Shown here piece by piece: positions 6,972 to 14,049 of a stretch of 20,026 nt of DNA. The notes beneath the pieces were generated by a model. It made no database searches. It saw nothing but the letters and a program-made list of their open reading frames with translations, and had not been told where the DNA came from. The stretch is from positions 1 through 20,026 of the forward strand of contig CAKRTC010000034.1 of NCBI GenBank assembly GCA_934402055.1, in the 5' to 3' direction. The position numbers and the translations under genes are program-made. The stretch is from an uncultured Lachnospiraceae bacterium (GTDB lineage Bacteria > Bacillota > Clostridia > Lachnospirales > Lachnospiraceae). The first letter of the stretch is position 1. Each line of letters begins with the position of its first letter.

Positions 6972-7000
6972 AGTATAATTATCAATACCTATCTTGTCAA
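6972..7000 (-). promoter_or_regulatory. Promoter of the leader peptide and ABC importer operon
   Basis: On the minus strand, TTGACA (7000-6995) and TATACT (6977-6972) are separated by exactly 17 nt, an almost perfect housekeeping promoter. Transcription would start near 6965, giving a leader of about 220 nt before the permease start. A strong constitutive promoter feeding an attenuator is a familiar arrangement. Confidence 0.85.
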
Positions 7001-7106
7001 TAGGAGTACTATGTGTTTCTGCAAAAAAGCAGAATGAATGAAGATGGATTCTGATCAAGTTTTTTAATTAAGAAAAGCCATGGGCTGTCTACAGTGAACG
7101 AAATAC

Positions 7107-7141
7107 TTTACGTGAAAAGAAAAATGCATTATCTTTATACT
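7107..7141 (+). promoter_or_regulatory. Possible metY promoter
   Basis: TTTACG (7107-7112) with TATCTT (7130-7135) at a 17-nt spacing, or TATACT (7136-7141) as an alternative -10, is the best candidate upstream of metY. Matches are only moderate. I saw no S-box riboswitch or T-box in this leader. Confidence 0.35.
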
Positions 7142-7200
7142 GTGTGGTATGAGGCTGTTGATATACAGACCTTACGTAAAATAGGGGAGGAAATAAATAT

Positions 7201-8490
7201 ATGTCAGATTACAAGATGGGAACAAAGTGTGTACAGGGCGGTTATCAGCCCGGCAACGGAGAACCGAGACAGATACCGATCATCCAGAGCACGACCTTCA
7301 AATATGCAACAAGTGAGGATATGGGCAAGCTTTTTGATCTTGAAGCTTCCGGATATTTTTACACAAGATTGCAGAACCCTACCAATGATATGGTAGCTGC
7401 CAAGATATGTGATATGGAGGGCGGAAGTGCAGCAATGCTCACATCTTCGGGTCAGGCTGCTTCCTTCTATGCGGTATTCAACATAGCAAGCTGCGGAGAT
7501 CATGTGGTTTCTTCAAGCACTATCTACGGAGGTACCTACAATCTTTTTGCTGTTACAATGAAGAAAATGGGTATTGATTTTACTTTTGTGGATCCGGATT
7601 GCAGCGAGGAAGAACTCAATGCAGCATTTAAGCCTAACACCAAGGCAGTGTTCGGAGAGACTATTGCAAACCCGGCACTTACAGTGCTTGACATCAAAAA
7701 ATTTGCAGATGCCGCACATGCACACGGAGTTCCGCTTATTATAGACAATACATTTGCAACTCCGGTCAACTGCAGACCTTTCGAATTCGGAGCAGATATA
7801 GTTACTCATTCAACTACCAAGTATATGGACGGACACGGAGCAGGTGTCGGCGGATGTATAGTAGATCACGGTGTATTTGACTGGATGGCATATGCAGATA
7901 AATTCCCGGGACTTACAACACCGGATGAGAGCTATCACGGAATAACCTATGCTGAGAAATTCGGACTCGGCGGAGCATTTATAACAAAATGTACGGCACA
8001 GCTTATGCGTGACTTTGGCTCCATACAGTCACCTCAGAATGCATTTATACTTAATCTCGGACTTGAGTCACTGCATGTAAGAGTCAAGAAGCACTGTGAG
8101 AACGGACTTGCGGTTGCTAAGTTCCTTAAGGCACATGATAAGGTGAATTCGGTCAATTATCCGGGACTTGAGGGAGATAAGTATTACGAGCTTGCAAAGC
8201 GTGAGATGCCTGACGGAACCTGCGGAGTTGTATCCTTCAGGATTAAGGGTGGAAGAAAGGCAGCCGAGGAGTTTATGAAGCACATGAAGTTAGGTGCTAT
8301 CGAGACTCATGTAGCAGATGCACGCACCTGCTGTCTGCACCCGGCAAGCGCAACCCACAGACAGATGAATGATGCAGAGCTTGAGGCATGCGGAGTATAT
8401 CCGGATCTCATCAGATATTCCTGCGGACTCGAGGATGCAGAAGATCTGATCGCCGATATCTCACAGGCACTCGACGCTGTAAATGTATAA
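7201..8490 (+). CDS. metY: O-acetylhomoserine sulfhydrylase (MetY-type, PLP enzyme)
   Basis: This 429-residue cytoplasmic PLP enzyme of the Cys/Met metabolism family makes homocysteine from O-acetylhomoserine and sulfide, with acetate released. The PLP-binding lysine is K207 in STTKYMDGHG, the aspartate contacting the cofactor ring is D182 in IIDNTFATP, and the neighbouring-subunit phosphate contact is Y54-T-R56 in YTRLQNPT. Length (about 420-430) and the long insertion around residues 230-260 fit OAH sulfhydrylases better than the roughly 380-residue MetB/MetC/MetZ enzymes. A GGGAGG site precedes ATG 7201. The gene is divergent from the importer operon and converges on metA, whose predicted product is its substrate. 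It could also accept O-acetylserine as a minor reaction. Confidence 0.92.
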   Translation: MSDYKMGTKCVQGGYQPGNGEPRQIPIIQSTTFKYATSEDMGKLFDLEASGYFYTRLQNPTNDMVAAKICDMEGGSAAMLTSSGQAASFYAVFNIASCGDHVVSSSTIYGGTYNLFAVTMKKMGIDFTFVDPDCSEEELNAAFKPNTKAVFGETIANPALTVLDIKKFADAAHAHGVPLIIDNTFATPVNCRPFEFGADIVTHSTTKYMDGHGAGVGGCIVDHGVFDWMAYADKFPGLTTPDESYHGITYAEKFGLGGAFITKCTAQLMRDFGSIQSPQNAFILNLGLESLHVRVKKHCENGLAVAKFLKAHDKVNSVNYPGLEGDKYYELAKREMPDGTCGVVSFRIKGGRKAAEEFMKHMKLGAIETHVADARTCCLHPASATHRQMNDAELEACGVYPDLIRYSCGLEDAEDLIADISQALDAVNV

Positions 8491-8500
8491 AAATCCGGCA

Positions 8501-8560
8501 CATAAAAAACAGCACAGCTACAGACTGCTTGCAGATCTGTATGCTGTGCTGTTTTTTATG
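8501..8560. terminator. Bidirectional terminator between metY and metA
   Basis: The 18-nt arms at 8501-8518 and 8543-8560 are perfectly complementary (centre AACAGCACAGC / GCTGTGCTGTT). An upper stem pairs TACAGA (8519-8524) with TCTGTA (8536-8541). The A6 and T6 runs at the base give U tracts on both strands, so it can terminate metY on the plus strand and metA on the minus strand. Confidence 0.92.
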
Positions 8561-8561
8561 T

Positions 8562-8591
8562 GGACAAGGCCTGAAAGGCCTAAGGACGCAC
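8562..8591. repeat. 30-bp direct repeat, copy A
   Basis: This is identical over all 30 bases to 8644-8673. Each copy contains AGGCCT-GAA-AGGCCT, a small hairpin. It lies just outside the metY/metA terminator. Confidence 0.9.
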
Positions 8592-8601
8592 ATATCGAGG
8601 A

Positions 8602-8624
8602 ATTGCGAAGCAATTTGGAGATAT
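8602..8624. other. Hairpin between the direct repeats
   Basis: AATTGC-GAA-GCAATT forms a 6-bp stem, flanked by CATATC and GATATG that also pair (about 8592-8628). The overall unit, with a GAGGA lead-in, resembles the GGATTGC/GCAATCC hairpin at 251-282. That suggests a shared intergenic repeat family. Confidence 0.5.
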
Positions 8625-8643
8625 GCGTGCCGGATGTGTGCAC

Positions 8644-8673
8644 GGACAAGGCCTGAAAGGCCTAAGGACGCAC
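8644..8673. repeat. 30-bp direct repeat, copy B
   Basis: This is an exact copy of 8562-8591, offset by 82 bp. Its right end merges into GCACGCATAT, the perfect complement of ATATGCGTGC about 40 bases to its left. Repeat B is therefore the top of a longer hairpin followed by a T-rich tract (8679-8689). Confidence 0.9.
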
Positions 8674-8687
8674 GCATATTTTCTTTT

Positions 8688-9626
8688 TTAGTTGCTTCCG
8701 AAAAATGTTGTAGGAGCACCGTACAGATTGTACGGAGTCACCTGATATACATAATAGTTCAGCCAATTGGTATAGATATTATTGGCATGAGCTCTCCAGC
8801 TTAAGAGCGGCTTATTGGCAGGATCATCACCCGGATAATAATGCTCCGGAATATGTATAGGCAGACCCTTTGCAAGATCACGCTTATACTCCTTATCGAG
8901 AGTCATACGGTCATACTCCGGATGCCCCATCATATACAGCTCTCTGCCCTCATTTGCCATGACAAGGAAGAGCCCCGCTTCATCGGATTCGGCAAGTATA
9001 GTAAGTCTCTTATCGGCACGAACCTTTTCTATCGGAACGTCGGTATGTCTTGAGTGTGGCATAAGGAATTCATCATCAAAGCCTCTTACTATAGGAACCT
9101 TTCGGTTCATGACCTTGTGATTATATACACCGAAAAGCTTTTCATCCAGAAGATACTTATTTATACCATAGTGATGATAGAGACCGGCCTGAGCTCCCCA
9201 GCAAAGGTGAAGGGTACTTGTTACATGAGTCTTGGTCCAGTCCATGATCTCAACCATTTCCGGCCAGAAATCGACTTCCTCAAACTCCATCAGCTCTATC
9301 GGAGCACCTGTAATAATAAAACCGTCGAAACGCTGATCCTTGATTTCTTCAAAGGTCTCATAGAATCTGTTCAGATGGTTTGCCGAGGTATTCTTGGATA
9401 TATGTGAAGACACGGCAACAAAGGTGACATCAACCTGCAGAGGTGTGTTTGAAAGCGAACGGAGTATATCAAGCTCGGTAGCCTCCTTGAGCGGCATAAG
9501 ATTGAGCAGACCTATCTTAAGCGGTCTTATGTCCTGATGAGTAGCTCTGGTCTCATCCATTACAAATATGTTTTCTCTCTCAAGTATTTCCTTGGCAGGA
9601 AGATCGTTTTGCACACGTATCGGCAT
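8688..9626 (-). CDS. metA: Homoserine O-acyltransferase, predicted O-acetyltransferase (MetA family)
   Basis: This 312-residue cytoplasmic enzyme activates homoserine for methionine synthesis. The catalytic nucleophile is C142 in LHLCWGAQAG, and the other active-site residues are H235 and E237 in MGHPEYD. All three fall at the same numbers as in well-studied MetA proteins. Residue 111 is Glu (TGAPIE). Published work on MetA family enzymes links Glu111 to acetyl-CoA use and Gly111 to succinyl-CoA use. I therefore predict O-acetylhomoserine as product, which matches the OAH sulfhydrylase next door. Many databases would label it homoserine O-succinyltransferase by family. The ATG follows an AAAGGGG-like site. 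The promoter is at 9677-9705, and the leader is too short for a riboswitch. Confidence 0.94.
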   Translation of the reverse strand: MPIRVQNDLPAKEILERENIFVMDETRATHQDIRPLKIGLLNLMPLKEATELDILRSLSNTPLQVDVTFVAVSSHISKNTSANHLNRFYETFEEIKDQRFDGFIITGAPIELMEFEEVDFWPEMVEIMDWTKTHVTSTLHLCWGAQAGLYHHYGINKYLLDEKLFGVYNHKVMNRKVPIVRGFDDEFLMPHSRHTDVPIEKVRADKRLTILAESDEAGLFLVMANEGRELYMMGHPEYDRMTLDKEYKRDLAKGLPIHIPEHYYPGDDPANKPLLSWRAHANNIYTNWLNYYVYQVTPYNLYGAPTTFFGSN

Positions 9627-9676
9627 ATTTTATTTATCCCCTTTATAAGTCTTTGGCAAAGCCTGCAATTAGATAT

Positions 9677-9705
9677 ATTATATTGGCAATCGGCGAGTCT
9701 TTCAA
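9677..9705 (-). promoter_or_regulatory. metA promoter
   Basis: On the minus strand TTGAAA (9705-9700) and TATAAT (9682-9677) are 17 nt apart. Transcription would begin near 9670, about 44 nt before the metA ATG. Confidence 0.85.
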
Positions 9706-9814
9706 GAAGCGATTTGGAGCCTGAGAATACATGAAAAGCTCAGTCTTTTTTGTTAGGCGATACTGTGGTATTATGATAAAATTAGTTGAAAAAGGATAGA
9801 GCGTATCGGGAAAA

Positions 9815-9823
9815 TGTTACAAT
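9815..9823 (+). promoter_or_regulatory. Possible extended -10 of the eda operon
   Basis: TGTTACAAT is an extended -10 (TGn plus TACAAT) 36 nt before the eda start codon. I see no convincing -35 at the right distance. It is the best candidate in the metA-eda divergent gap. Confidence 0.35.
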
Positions 9824-9859
9824 TTACAAGCAGAAACCGATGCGAGACAAGGAGTTAAA

Positions 9860-10819
9860 ATGAAGACTATAGATAAGCTTGGATTATGCGGAGTAATACC
9901 GGTTGCAGTGATCGAAGACAGTAAGGACGCAGTCCCTGCAGCCAAGGCTTTGCTTGCAGGCGGTATCGATGTAATGGAGATAACCTTCCGTACGGCAGCA
10001 GCACAGGATTCCATAGCGGCTGTTGCGGCTGAGTGTCCGGAGATGACAGTCGGAGCAGGCACTGTGCTCAATCTTGAACAGTGCAAAAAGGCACTTGAGG
10101 CAGGAGCCAAATTTATAGTAAGCCCGGGCTTTGACAAAGCAGTCGTGGAATACTGCACAGAGCATGATATAGCTGTGATCCCCGGATGCGTTACGCCTAC
10201 CGAGATCATGCAGGCACTTGCATGCGGAATAAATACGGTAAAGTATTTTCCTGCAAATGCATACGGCGGACTTAGTGCTATGAAGGCTCTTCAGTCGGCA
10301 TTCCGCGGAGTGAAGTTTGTACCTACAGGCGGAGTAAATGCAGATAATCTTTCTGAGTATATGAGTGCGTCTACCGTGATCCATGCTGTAGGAGGAAGCT
10401 GGCTCTGTACTTCTGCCGATATTGCGGCACATAATTTCGATAAGATAACAGAACTGGCAAAGGCAGCGAGAGCAACGGCACTGGGATTTGAGATAGCTCA
10501 TATAGGCGTAAATACAGAGGGACCGGAGCAGTCGCTTGATGTTGCAGGCAAGCTCAACGATGCCTTTGGATTCAAGGTACGTGCCGGAGTAAGCTCCAAC
10601 TTTGCAAGTGAGTCGATCGAGGTTATGAGATCCATGTATCTCGGCAAGAACGGACATATGGCTGTACGCACAAATTACATACCGAGAGCAATAGAGGAGC
10701 TTAAGGCTAAGGGCTATGAGGTTGACGAAACAACAGCCAAGTTCAAGAATGACAGAATGACAGCAGTATATCTTAAGGATGAATTCGGAGGATTTGCGGT
10801 ACATTTGCTGCAGAAATAA
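9860..10819 (+). CDS. eda: KDPG/KHG aldolase fused to a C-terminal VOC-like domain
   Basis: This cytoplasmic protein has 319 residues. Residues 1-205 are a complete KDPG aldolase that splits 2-keto-3-deoxy-6-phosphogluconate into pyruvate and glyceraldehyde-3-phosphate. E40 and R44 (MEITFRT), T68 (GAGTV), the Schiff-base lysine K128 (VKYFPA) and the phosphate loop PTGGV are present. Residues about 208-319 form an extra domain, from FEIAHIGVNTEG to GGFAVHLLQ. Its HIG opening, repeated beta-alpha pattern and YLGKNGHMAVRTN segment suggest a glyoxalase/VOC fold. Classical Eda is about 210 residues, so the tail is a genuine addition. AAGGAG (9849-9854) precedes the ATG. KDG kinase follows 12 nt after the stop, making the hexuronate-derived KDG route clear. 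Confidence 0.92.
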   Translation: MKTIDKLGLCGVIPVAVIEDSKDAVPAAKALLAGGIDVMEITFRTAAAQDSIAAVAAECPEMTVGAGTVLNLEQCKKALEAGAKFIVSPGFDKAVVEYCTEHDIAVIPGCVTPTEIMQALACGINTVKYFPANAYGGLSAMKALQSAFRGVKFVPTGGVNADNLSEYMSASTVIHAVGGSWLCTSADIAAHNFDKITELAKAARATALGFEIAHIGVNTEGPEQSLDVAGKLNDAFGFKVRAGVSSNFASESIEVMRSMYLGKNGHMAVRTNYIPRAIEELKAKGYEVDETTAKFKNDRMTAVYLKDEFGGFAVHLLQK

Positions 10820-10831
10820 AGGAGTACCTCT

Positions 10832-11860
10832 ATGAAATATTTAACATTCGGGGAAATAATGATGAGGCTCAAGAGTCCCGGTCTTGAGCGTTTGTTCCAG
10901 TCACCGAGTCTTGAGGCAACTTTCGGAGGCGGTGAAGCAAATGTAGCGGTTTCGCTTGCAAATTACGGACTCGATGTAGGATATGTAACATTTTTGCCAA
11001 AGCATGCCATTGCCGATGCATGCATCAGAGAGCTGAGGGGCTTCGGAGTCGATACTTCGCGCATCATCAGGACAGATAAGGGCCGTATGGGCATTTATTT
11101 CCTTGAGGGAGGCACCAATCAGCTGGCTTCAAAGGTAATATATGACAGAGCCGGATCATCTATCGCAATAGCAGATCCGGACAGTATGGACTGGGAGCAT
11201 GTATTTGACGGAGTTGAGTGGTTTCATATTACAGGTATCACACCTGCTATATCCGAGAGTGCCATGAGACTCAGCCTTGACAGCGTAAGAGAGGCCAAGG
11301 CACGCGGCATCACTGTTTCATGCGATCTTAATTTCCGTAAGAATCTCTGGCGTTACGGCAAGACAGCACCCGAGGTAATGACAGAGCTTATGAAGTATGT
11401 GGATGTGGCTGTCGCAAATGAAGAGGATGTACAGAAATCATTAGGCATAAATACAGATATAAACATAGCATGCGAAAAGTTAGATGATAACAAATACAAG
11501 GATCTGAGTAATCGTGTGCTTGAAGCATATCCGGATCTTAAGATGATAGCTATTACCATGAGGGAAAGTCACAGCGCCGATTGGAACAGCTGGTCGGGAT
11601 GCTTAAATGACAGAGAGACATTTTACGTATCAAAGAAGTATGAGATACGTGATATATTCGATCGTGTAGGCGGCGGAGACAGCTTTGCGGCAGGACTTAT
11701 ATACGGACTTCAGGCATATGGGGACAAGCAGCAGGCACTTGAATTTGCGGTAGCGGCATCATGTCTCAAGCACAGTATATCGGGAGATTATAACAGAGTC
11801 GGAATAGCTGATGTTGAGAAGCTGATGGGCGGCGATGTGACGGGAAGGATACTAAGATAA
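10832..11860 (+). CDS. kdgK: 2-keto-3-deoxygluconate kinase (PfkB family)
   Basis: This 342-residue cytoplasmic sugar kinase phosphorylates KDG to KDPG, the substrate of the preceding aldolase. PfkB features are the N-terminal glycine motif FGGGEANVAVSLA (31-43) and the C-terminal anion-hole/catalytic motif GGGDSFAAG, with base D283. FGEIMMRL at the N-terminus and the sugar-contact segment CDLNFRKNLW (164-173) are typical of KdgK. Length is slightly above the usual 310-330. AAAGGAG lies before the ATG, 12 nt after eda, and the stop codon abuts the GTG of the next gene. PfkB specificity is hard to read alone, but the eda neighbour makes KDG kinase the most likely function. Confidence 0.9.
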   Translation: MKYLTFGEIMMRLKSPGLERLFQSPSLEATFGGGEANVAVSLANYGLDVGYVTFLPKHAIADACIRELRGFGVDTSRIIRTDKGRMGIYFLEGGTNQLASKVIYDRAGSSIAIADPDSMDWEHVFDGVEWFHITGITPAISESAMRLSLDSVREAKARGITVSCDLNFRKNLWRYGKTAPEVMTELMKYVDVAVANEEDVQKSLGINTDINIACEKLDDNKYKDLSNRVLEAYPDLKMIAITMRESHSADWNSWSGCLNDRETFYVSKKYEIRDIFDRVGGGDSFAAGLIYGLQAYGDKQQALEFAVAASCLKHSISGDYNRVGIADVEKLMGGDVTGRILR

Positions 11861-12838
11861 GTGGAAAACAGCAAGATCCAACAAGAAATAGGCAATATAG
11901 TAGACGAGATACTCGATGACTACAAACAGGGCAGAGATGTTGACAGAGTAACTGATTTCAATCAGCCCGATCAGGAGGTGATAGTTGAGATCACCAAGAA
12001 GCTCCAGAGGATATTGTTTCCGGGATTTTTCAGGGAGAAGGTATACAAGATATACAATATAGGAAACAGCCTTGCTGCACTCACCGAGGATGTGGTCTAC
12101 AATCTTCATAAGCAGATAACAAGGGCGCTCAAATATGACGAGACATATGCCGGACATAGTTTTGAGGAACTTAATGATCATGCGGAGGAGATAACGCTCA
12201 GCTTTCTCAAGACCATACCTAAGATCAGAGCCCTACTTGATACGGATCTGAGCGCAGGCTTTGACGGAGACCCGGCAGCAACATGCAAGGATGAGATAAT
12301 ATATGCATATCCGGGTATCAGGGCCATATCCATATATCGTATGGCACACGAGCTCTATCTGCTCAAGGTGCCGATCATCCCGCGTATAATGACGGAGTAT
12401 GCACACAGCACTACCGGAATAGATATTCATCCCGGGGCAACCATAGGACGTTATTTCTTCATTGACCACGGCACAGGCATAGTAGTAGGAGAAACCTGTC
12501 TGATAGGCGATAATGTCAAGCTCTATCAGGGAGTTACTCTGGGAGCGCTCTCAACCAGAGGCGGTCAGAGTCTACGCAATAAGCGCAGACATCCGACTAT
12601 AGAGGATAATGTGACTATTTATTCGGGAGCATCCATACTCGGAGGAGATACCGTAGTGGGGCATGATTCGGTAATAGGAGGTAATACCTTCATAACCGAA
12701 TCTGTCAAGCCGGGATCGAGAGTTGCAGCCAAGGCTCAGGAGCTTGTATACAGCTCTTCGGGTGTAGCCGAGACCAATGAGAGAGTAGACAGCAACTGGA
12801 TGGAGGATGAAAGCGCCTGGTGGGGCGCAAATATCTAA
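11861..12838 (+). CDS. cysE: Serine O-acetyltransferase, long EpsC/CysE type
   Basis: This 325-residue cytoplasmic enzyme makes O-acetylserine from serine and acetyl-CoA, the carbon acceptor for cysteine synthesis. An alpha-helical N-terminal domain (1-175) precedes a left-handed beta-helix of hexapeptide repeats from about 185 on. Catalytic and binding residues H190 (IDIHPGATIG), H203 (FIDHGTGIVVGET) and H244 (KRRHPTIED) are in place. The long N-terminus places it with EpsC-type SATs. The start is GTG 11861, directly after the kinase stop, with a GGAAGG-like site about 11 nt upstream; the N-terminus MENSKIQQEI supports it. It is co-transcribed with hexuronate genes, which is unexpected functionally but fits the sulfur theme of the window. 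No cysteine synthase is visible here. Confidence 0.92.
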   Translation: MENSKIQQEIGNIVDEILDDYKQGRDVDRVTDFNQPDQEVIVEITKKLQRILFPGFFREKVYKIYNIGNSLAALTEDVVYNLHKQITRALKYDETYAGHSFEELNDHAEEITLSFLKTIPKIRALLDTDLSAGFDGDPAATCKDEIIYAYPGIRAISIYRMAHELYLLKVPIIPRIMTEYAHSTTGIDIHPGATIGRYFFIDHGTGIVVGETCLIGDNVKLYQGVTLGALSTRGGQSLRNKRRHPTIEDNVTIYSGASILGGDTVVGHDSVIGGNTFITESVKPGSRVAAKAQELVYSSSGVAETNERVDSNWMEDESAWWGANI

Positions 12839-12920
12839 GCATAAGGCTTGTGGCTGACAGATCTGCCTATATGACAGCTTGACTGTATACAGCCGTGATT
12901 TTGGCTGCATTAAGACAATA

Positions 12921-13027
12921 AAAGACAGACCGTAAGACACCGATTATGATGGTAAGCTCAATTGTCAGACAAAAATCTGACGATTGGGAGTTTAAGTTCA
13001 TTATTCGGCGCCTTTCGGTCTGTTTTC
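12921..13027 (+). terminator. Branched terminator-like structure after cysE
   Basis: The closing stem pairs AAGACAGACCG (12922-12932) with CGGTCTGTTTT (13016-13026), and T-rich TTTTCTTTTG follows. Enclosed is a 16-bp hairpin from 12954-12969 to 12976-12993, with a GG bulge and CAAAAA loop. Simple intrinsic terminators lack such a branched insert. It could be the operon terminator, a 3' structured RNA, or both. Confidence 0.55.
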
Positions 13028-13079
13028 TTTTGTTGCTGTATTAGAAAATTTACAATGTTAAAAGTGAATTTTGAATTAT

Positions 13080-13976
13080 TTATTTTACCATCAGGTTTTC
13101 GGATTTCATCTGAGCCGCAGTTTCTTTGGCAATACGGATGAATTCCTTAACTGCAGGGGCAGCATGCTTGGCAGACTTGATGCATATGCCTAAGTTACGG
13201 CCGTAATCTCCTCCGAGGTCTCTTGCAATAACATTGGACGGAAGCTGATTTACCTGCAGACTGCTTATAACCGATATACCGAGATCATGGGATACCATGG
13301 ATATAGCACAGGTATCGCTTGCAGGGTAATACTTGATATTGGGGGTAAACGGCGCTTCCTGCTGTATGGAGGAAATTATGTCATCAAAGCCCGGAACAGG
13401 CATGATGAAATCACAGCCGTTAAGCATGTGAGGAACAAGCTGTTCGTGTTTTGAAAGAGGATGATCCTTACACATTATTACACGAGCCTGATCTCTGAAC
13501 AAAGGAATAAAGGTGTATCCCCTTGGTATATGTTCGCTCATAAACCCTATATCAATGATTCCGCGAGTCAGATGATCCTCAAAAGCTCCGGCCTCAACTT
13601 CATACAGATGAAAATGAATCTTGGAGTAAACATTTGAAAATGCTCTGACCGCACGTGGAATAAATTCGGCCATAAGGGAGCAATAAGCCCCCAGTTTAAT
13701 ATCACCCTCCATGATTCCGTTGATGGAGGAGACTGTCTCCTGCAATTCTTCTTCCTTCTTAATTATCTGATAACAATAGCCCAGTATCTGTTTGCCGTTC
13801 TCGGTAGGAACTATACGATCCTTGTTACGGACGAGCAAAGGAAAACCCATATCGGCTTCAAGAGAATCTATCATATGGCTCACTCCGGGCTGTGAATAAC
13901 CTAATTGTATAGCAGCTTTTGTAAGACTGCCTGCTTCAACGACCTGAATGAATGCTCTGTACTTCGAAATACTCAT
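13080..13976 (-). CDS. LysR-family transcriptional regulator
   Basis: This 298-residue DNA-binding regulator probably controls the divergent transporter/dehydrogenase operon in response to its substrate. The N-terminal winged HTH reads SLTKAAIQLGYSQPGVSHMIDSLE (about 17-40), followed by the linker helix (NGKQILGYCYQIIKKEEE). The rest is the periplasmic-binding-protein-like effector domain, from GDIKLGAYCSLMAEFIP on. I chose ATG 13976 because AGGTGA sits 5 nt before it. A GTG at 13985 is in frame but would overlap that site. A perfect dyad ATGTTAT-N5-ATAACAT overlaps its own -10, consistent with autorepression. The effector cannot be predicted from sequence. Confidence 0.93.
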   Translation of the reverse strand: MSISKYRAFIQVVEAGSLTKAAIQLGYSQPGVSHMIDSLEADMGFPLLVRNKDRIVPTENGKQILGYCYQIIKKEEELQETVSSINGIMEGDIKLGAYCSLMAEFIPRAVRAFSNVYSKIHFHLYEVEAGAFEDHLTRGIIDIGFMSEHIPRGYTFIPLFRDQARVIMCKDHPLSKHEQLVPHMLNGCDFIMPVPGFDDIISSIQQEAPFTPNIKYYPASDTCAISMVSHDLGISVISSLQVNQLPSNVIARDLGGDYGRNLGICIKSAKHAAPAVKEFIRIAKETAAQMKSENLMVK

Positions 13977-14011
13977 AAAAATCACCTGTTAAATCAGAAA
14001 TCACTCTTCAT

Positions 14012-14030
14012 ATGTTATATAAAATAACAT
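14012..14030. promoter_or_regulatory. LysR-type operator dyad over the regulator's own promoter
   Basis: ATGTTAT (14012-14018) and ATAACAT (14024-14030) form a perfect 7-bp inverted repeat with 5-nt spacer and contain a T-N11-A core, the LysR box form. It covers the -10 (TATTTT, 14026-14021) of the lysR promoter. Confidence 0.65.
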
Positions 14031-14049
14031 TGAATATAAGCTAAGTCAA
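14021..14049 (-). promoter_or_regulatory. Promoter of the LysR gene
   Basis: On the minus strand TTGACT (14049-14044) and TATTTT (14026-14021) are spaced by 17 nt. It lies about 45 nt before the LysR start codon. Confidence 0.6.

Noticed and set aside
6747..7058. Long N-terminal extension of the permease frame (open up to 7058)
   Set aside because: It would read through the promoter, the leader peptide region and the attenuator hairpin. GTG 6746 has a strong AAGGAG at proper distance.
7001..7200. S-box riboswitch, T-box or second Cys leader upstream of metY
   Set aside because: No conserved riboswitch core, no terminator/antiterminator pair and no Cys-rich short ORF; the short frame from 7094 has no cysteines before it enters metY.
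8562..8673. CRISPR array
   Set aside because: Only two repeat units with a 52-bp hairpin-containing interval, and no cas genes.
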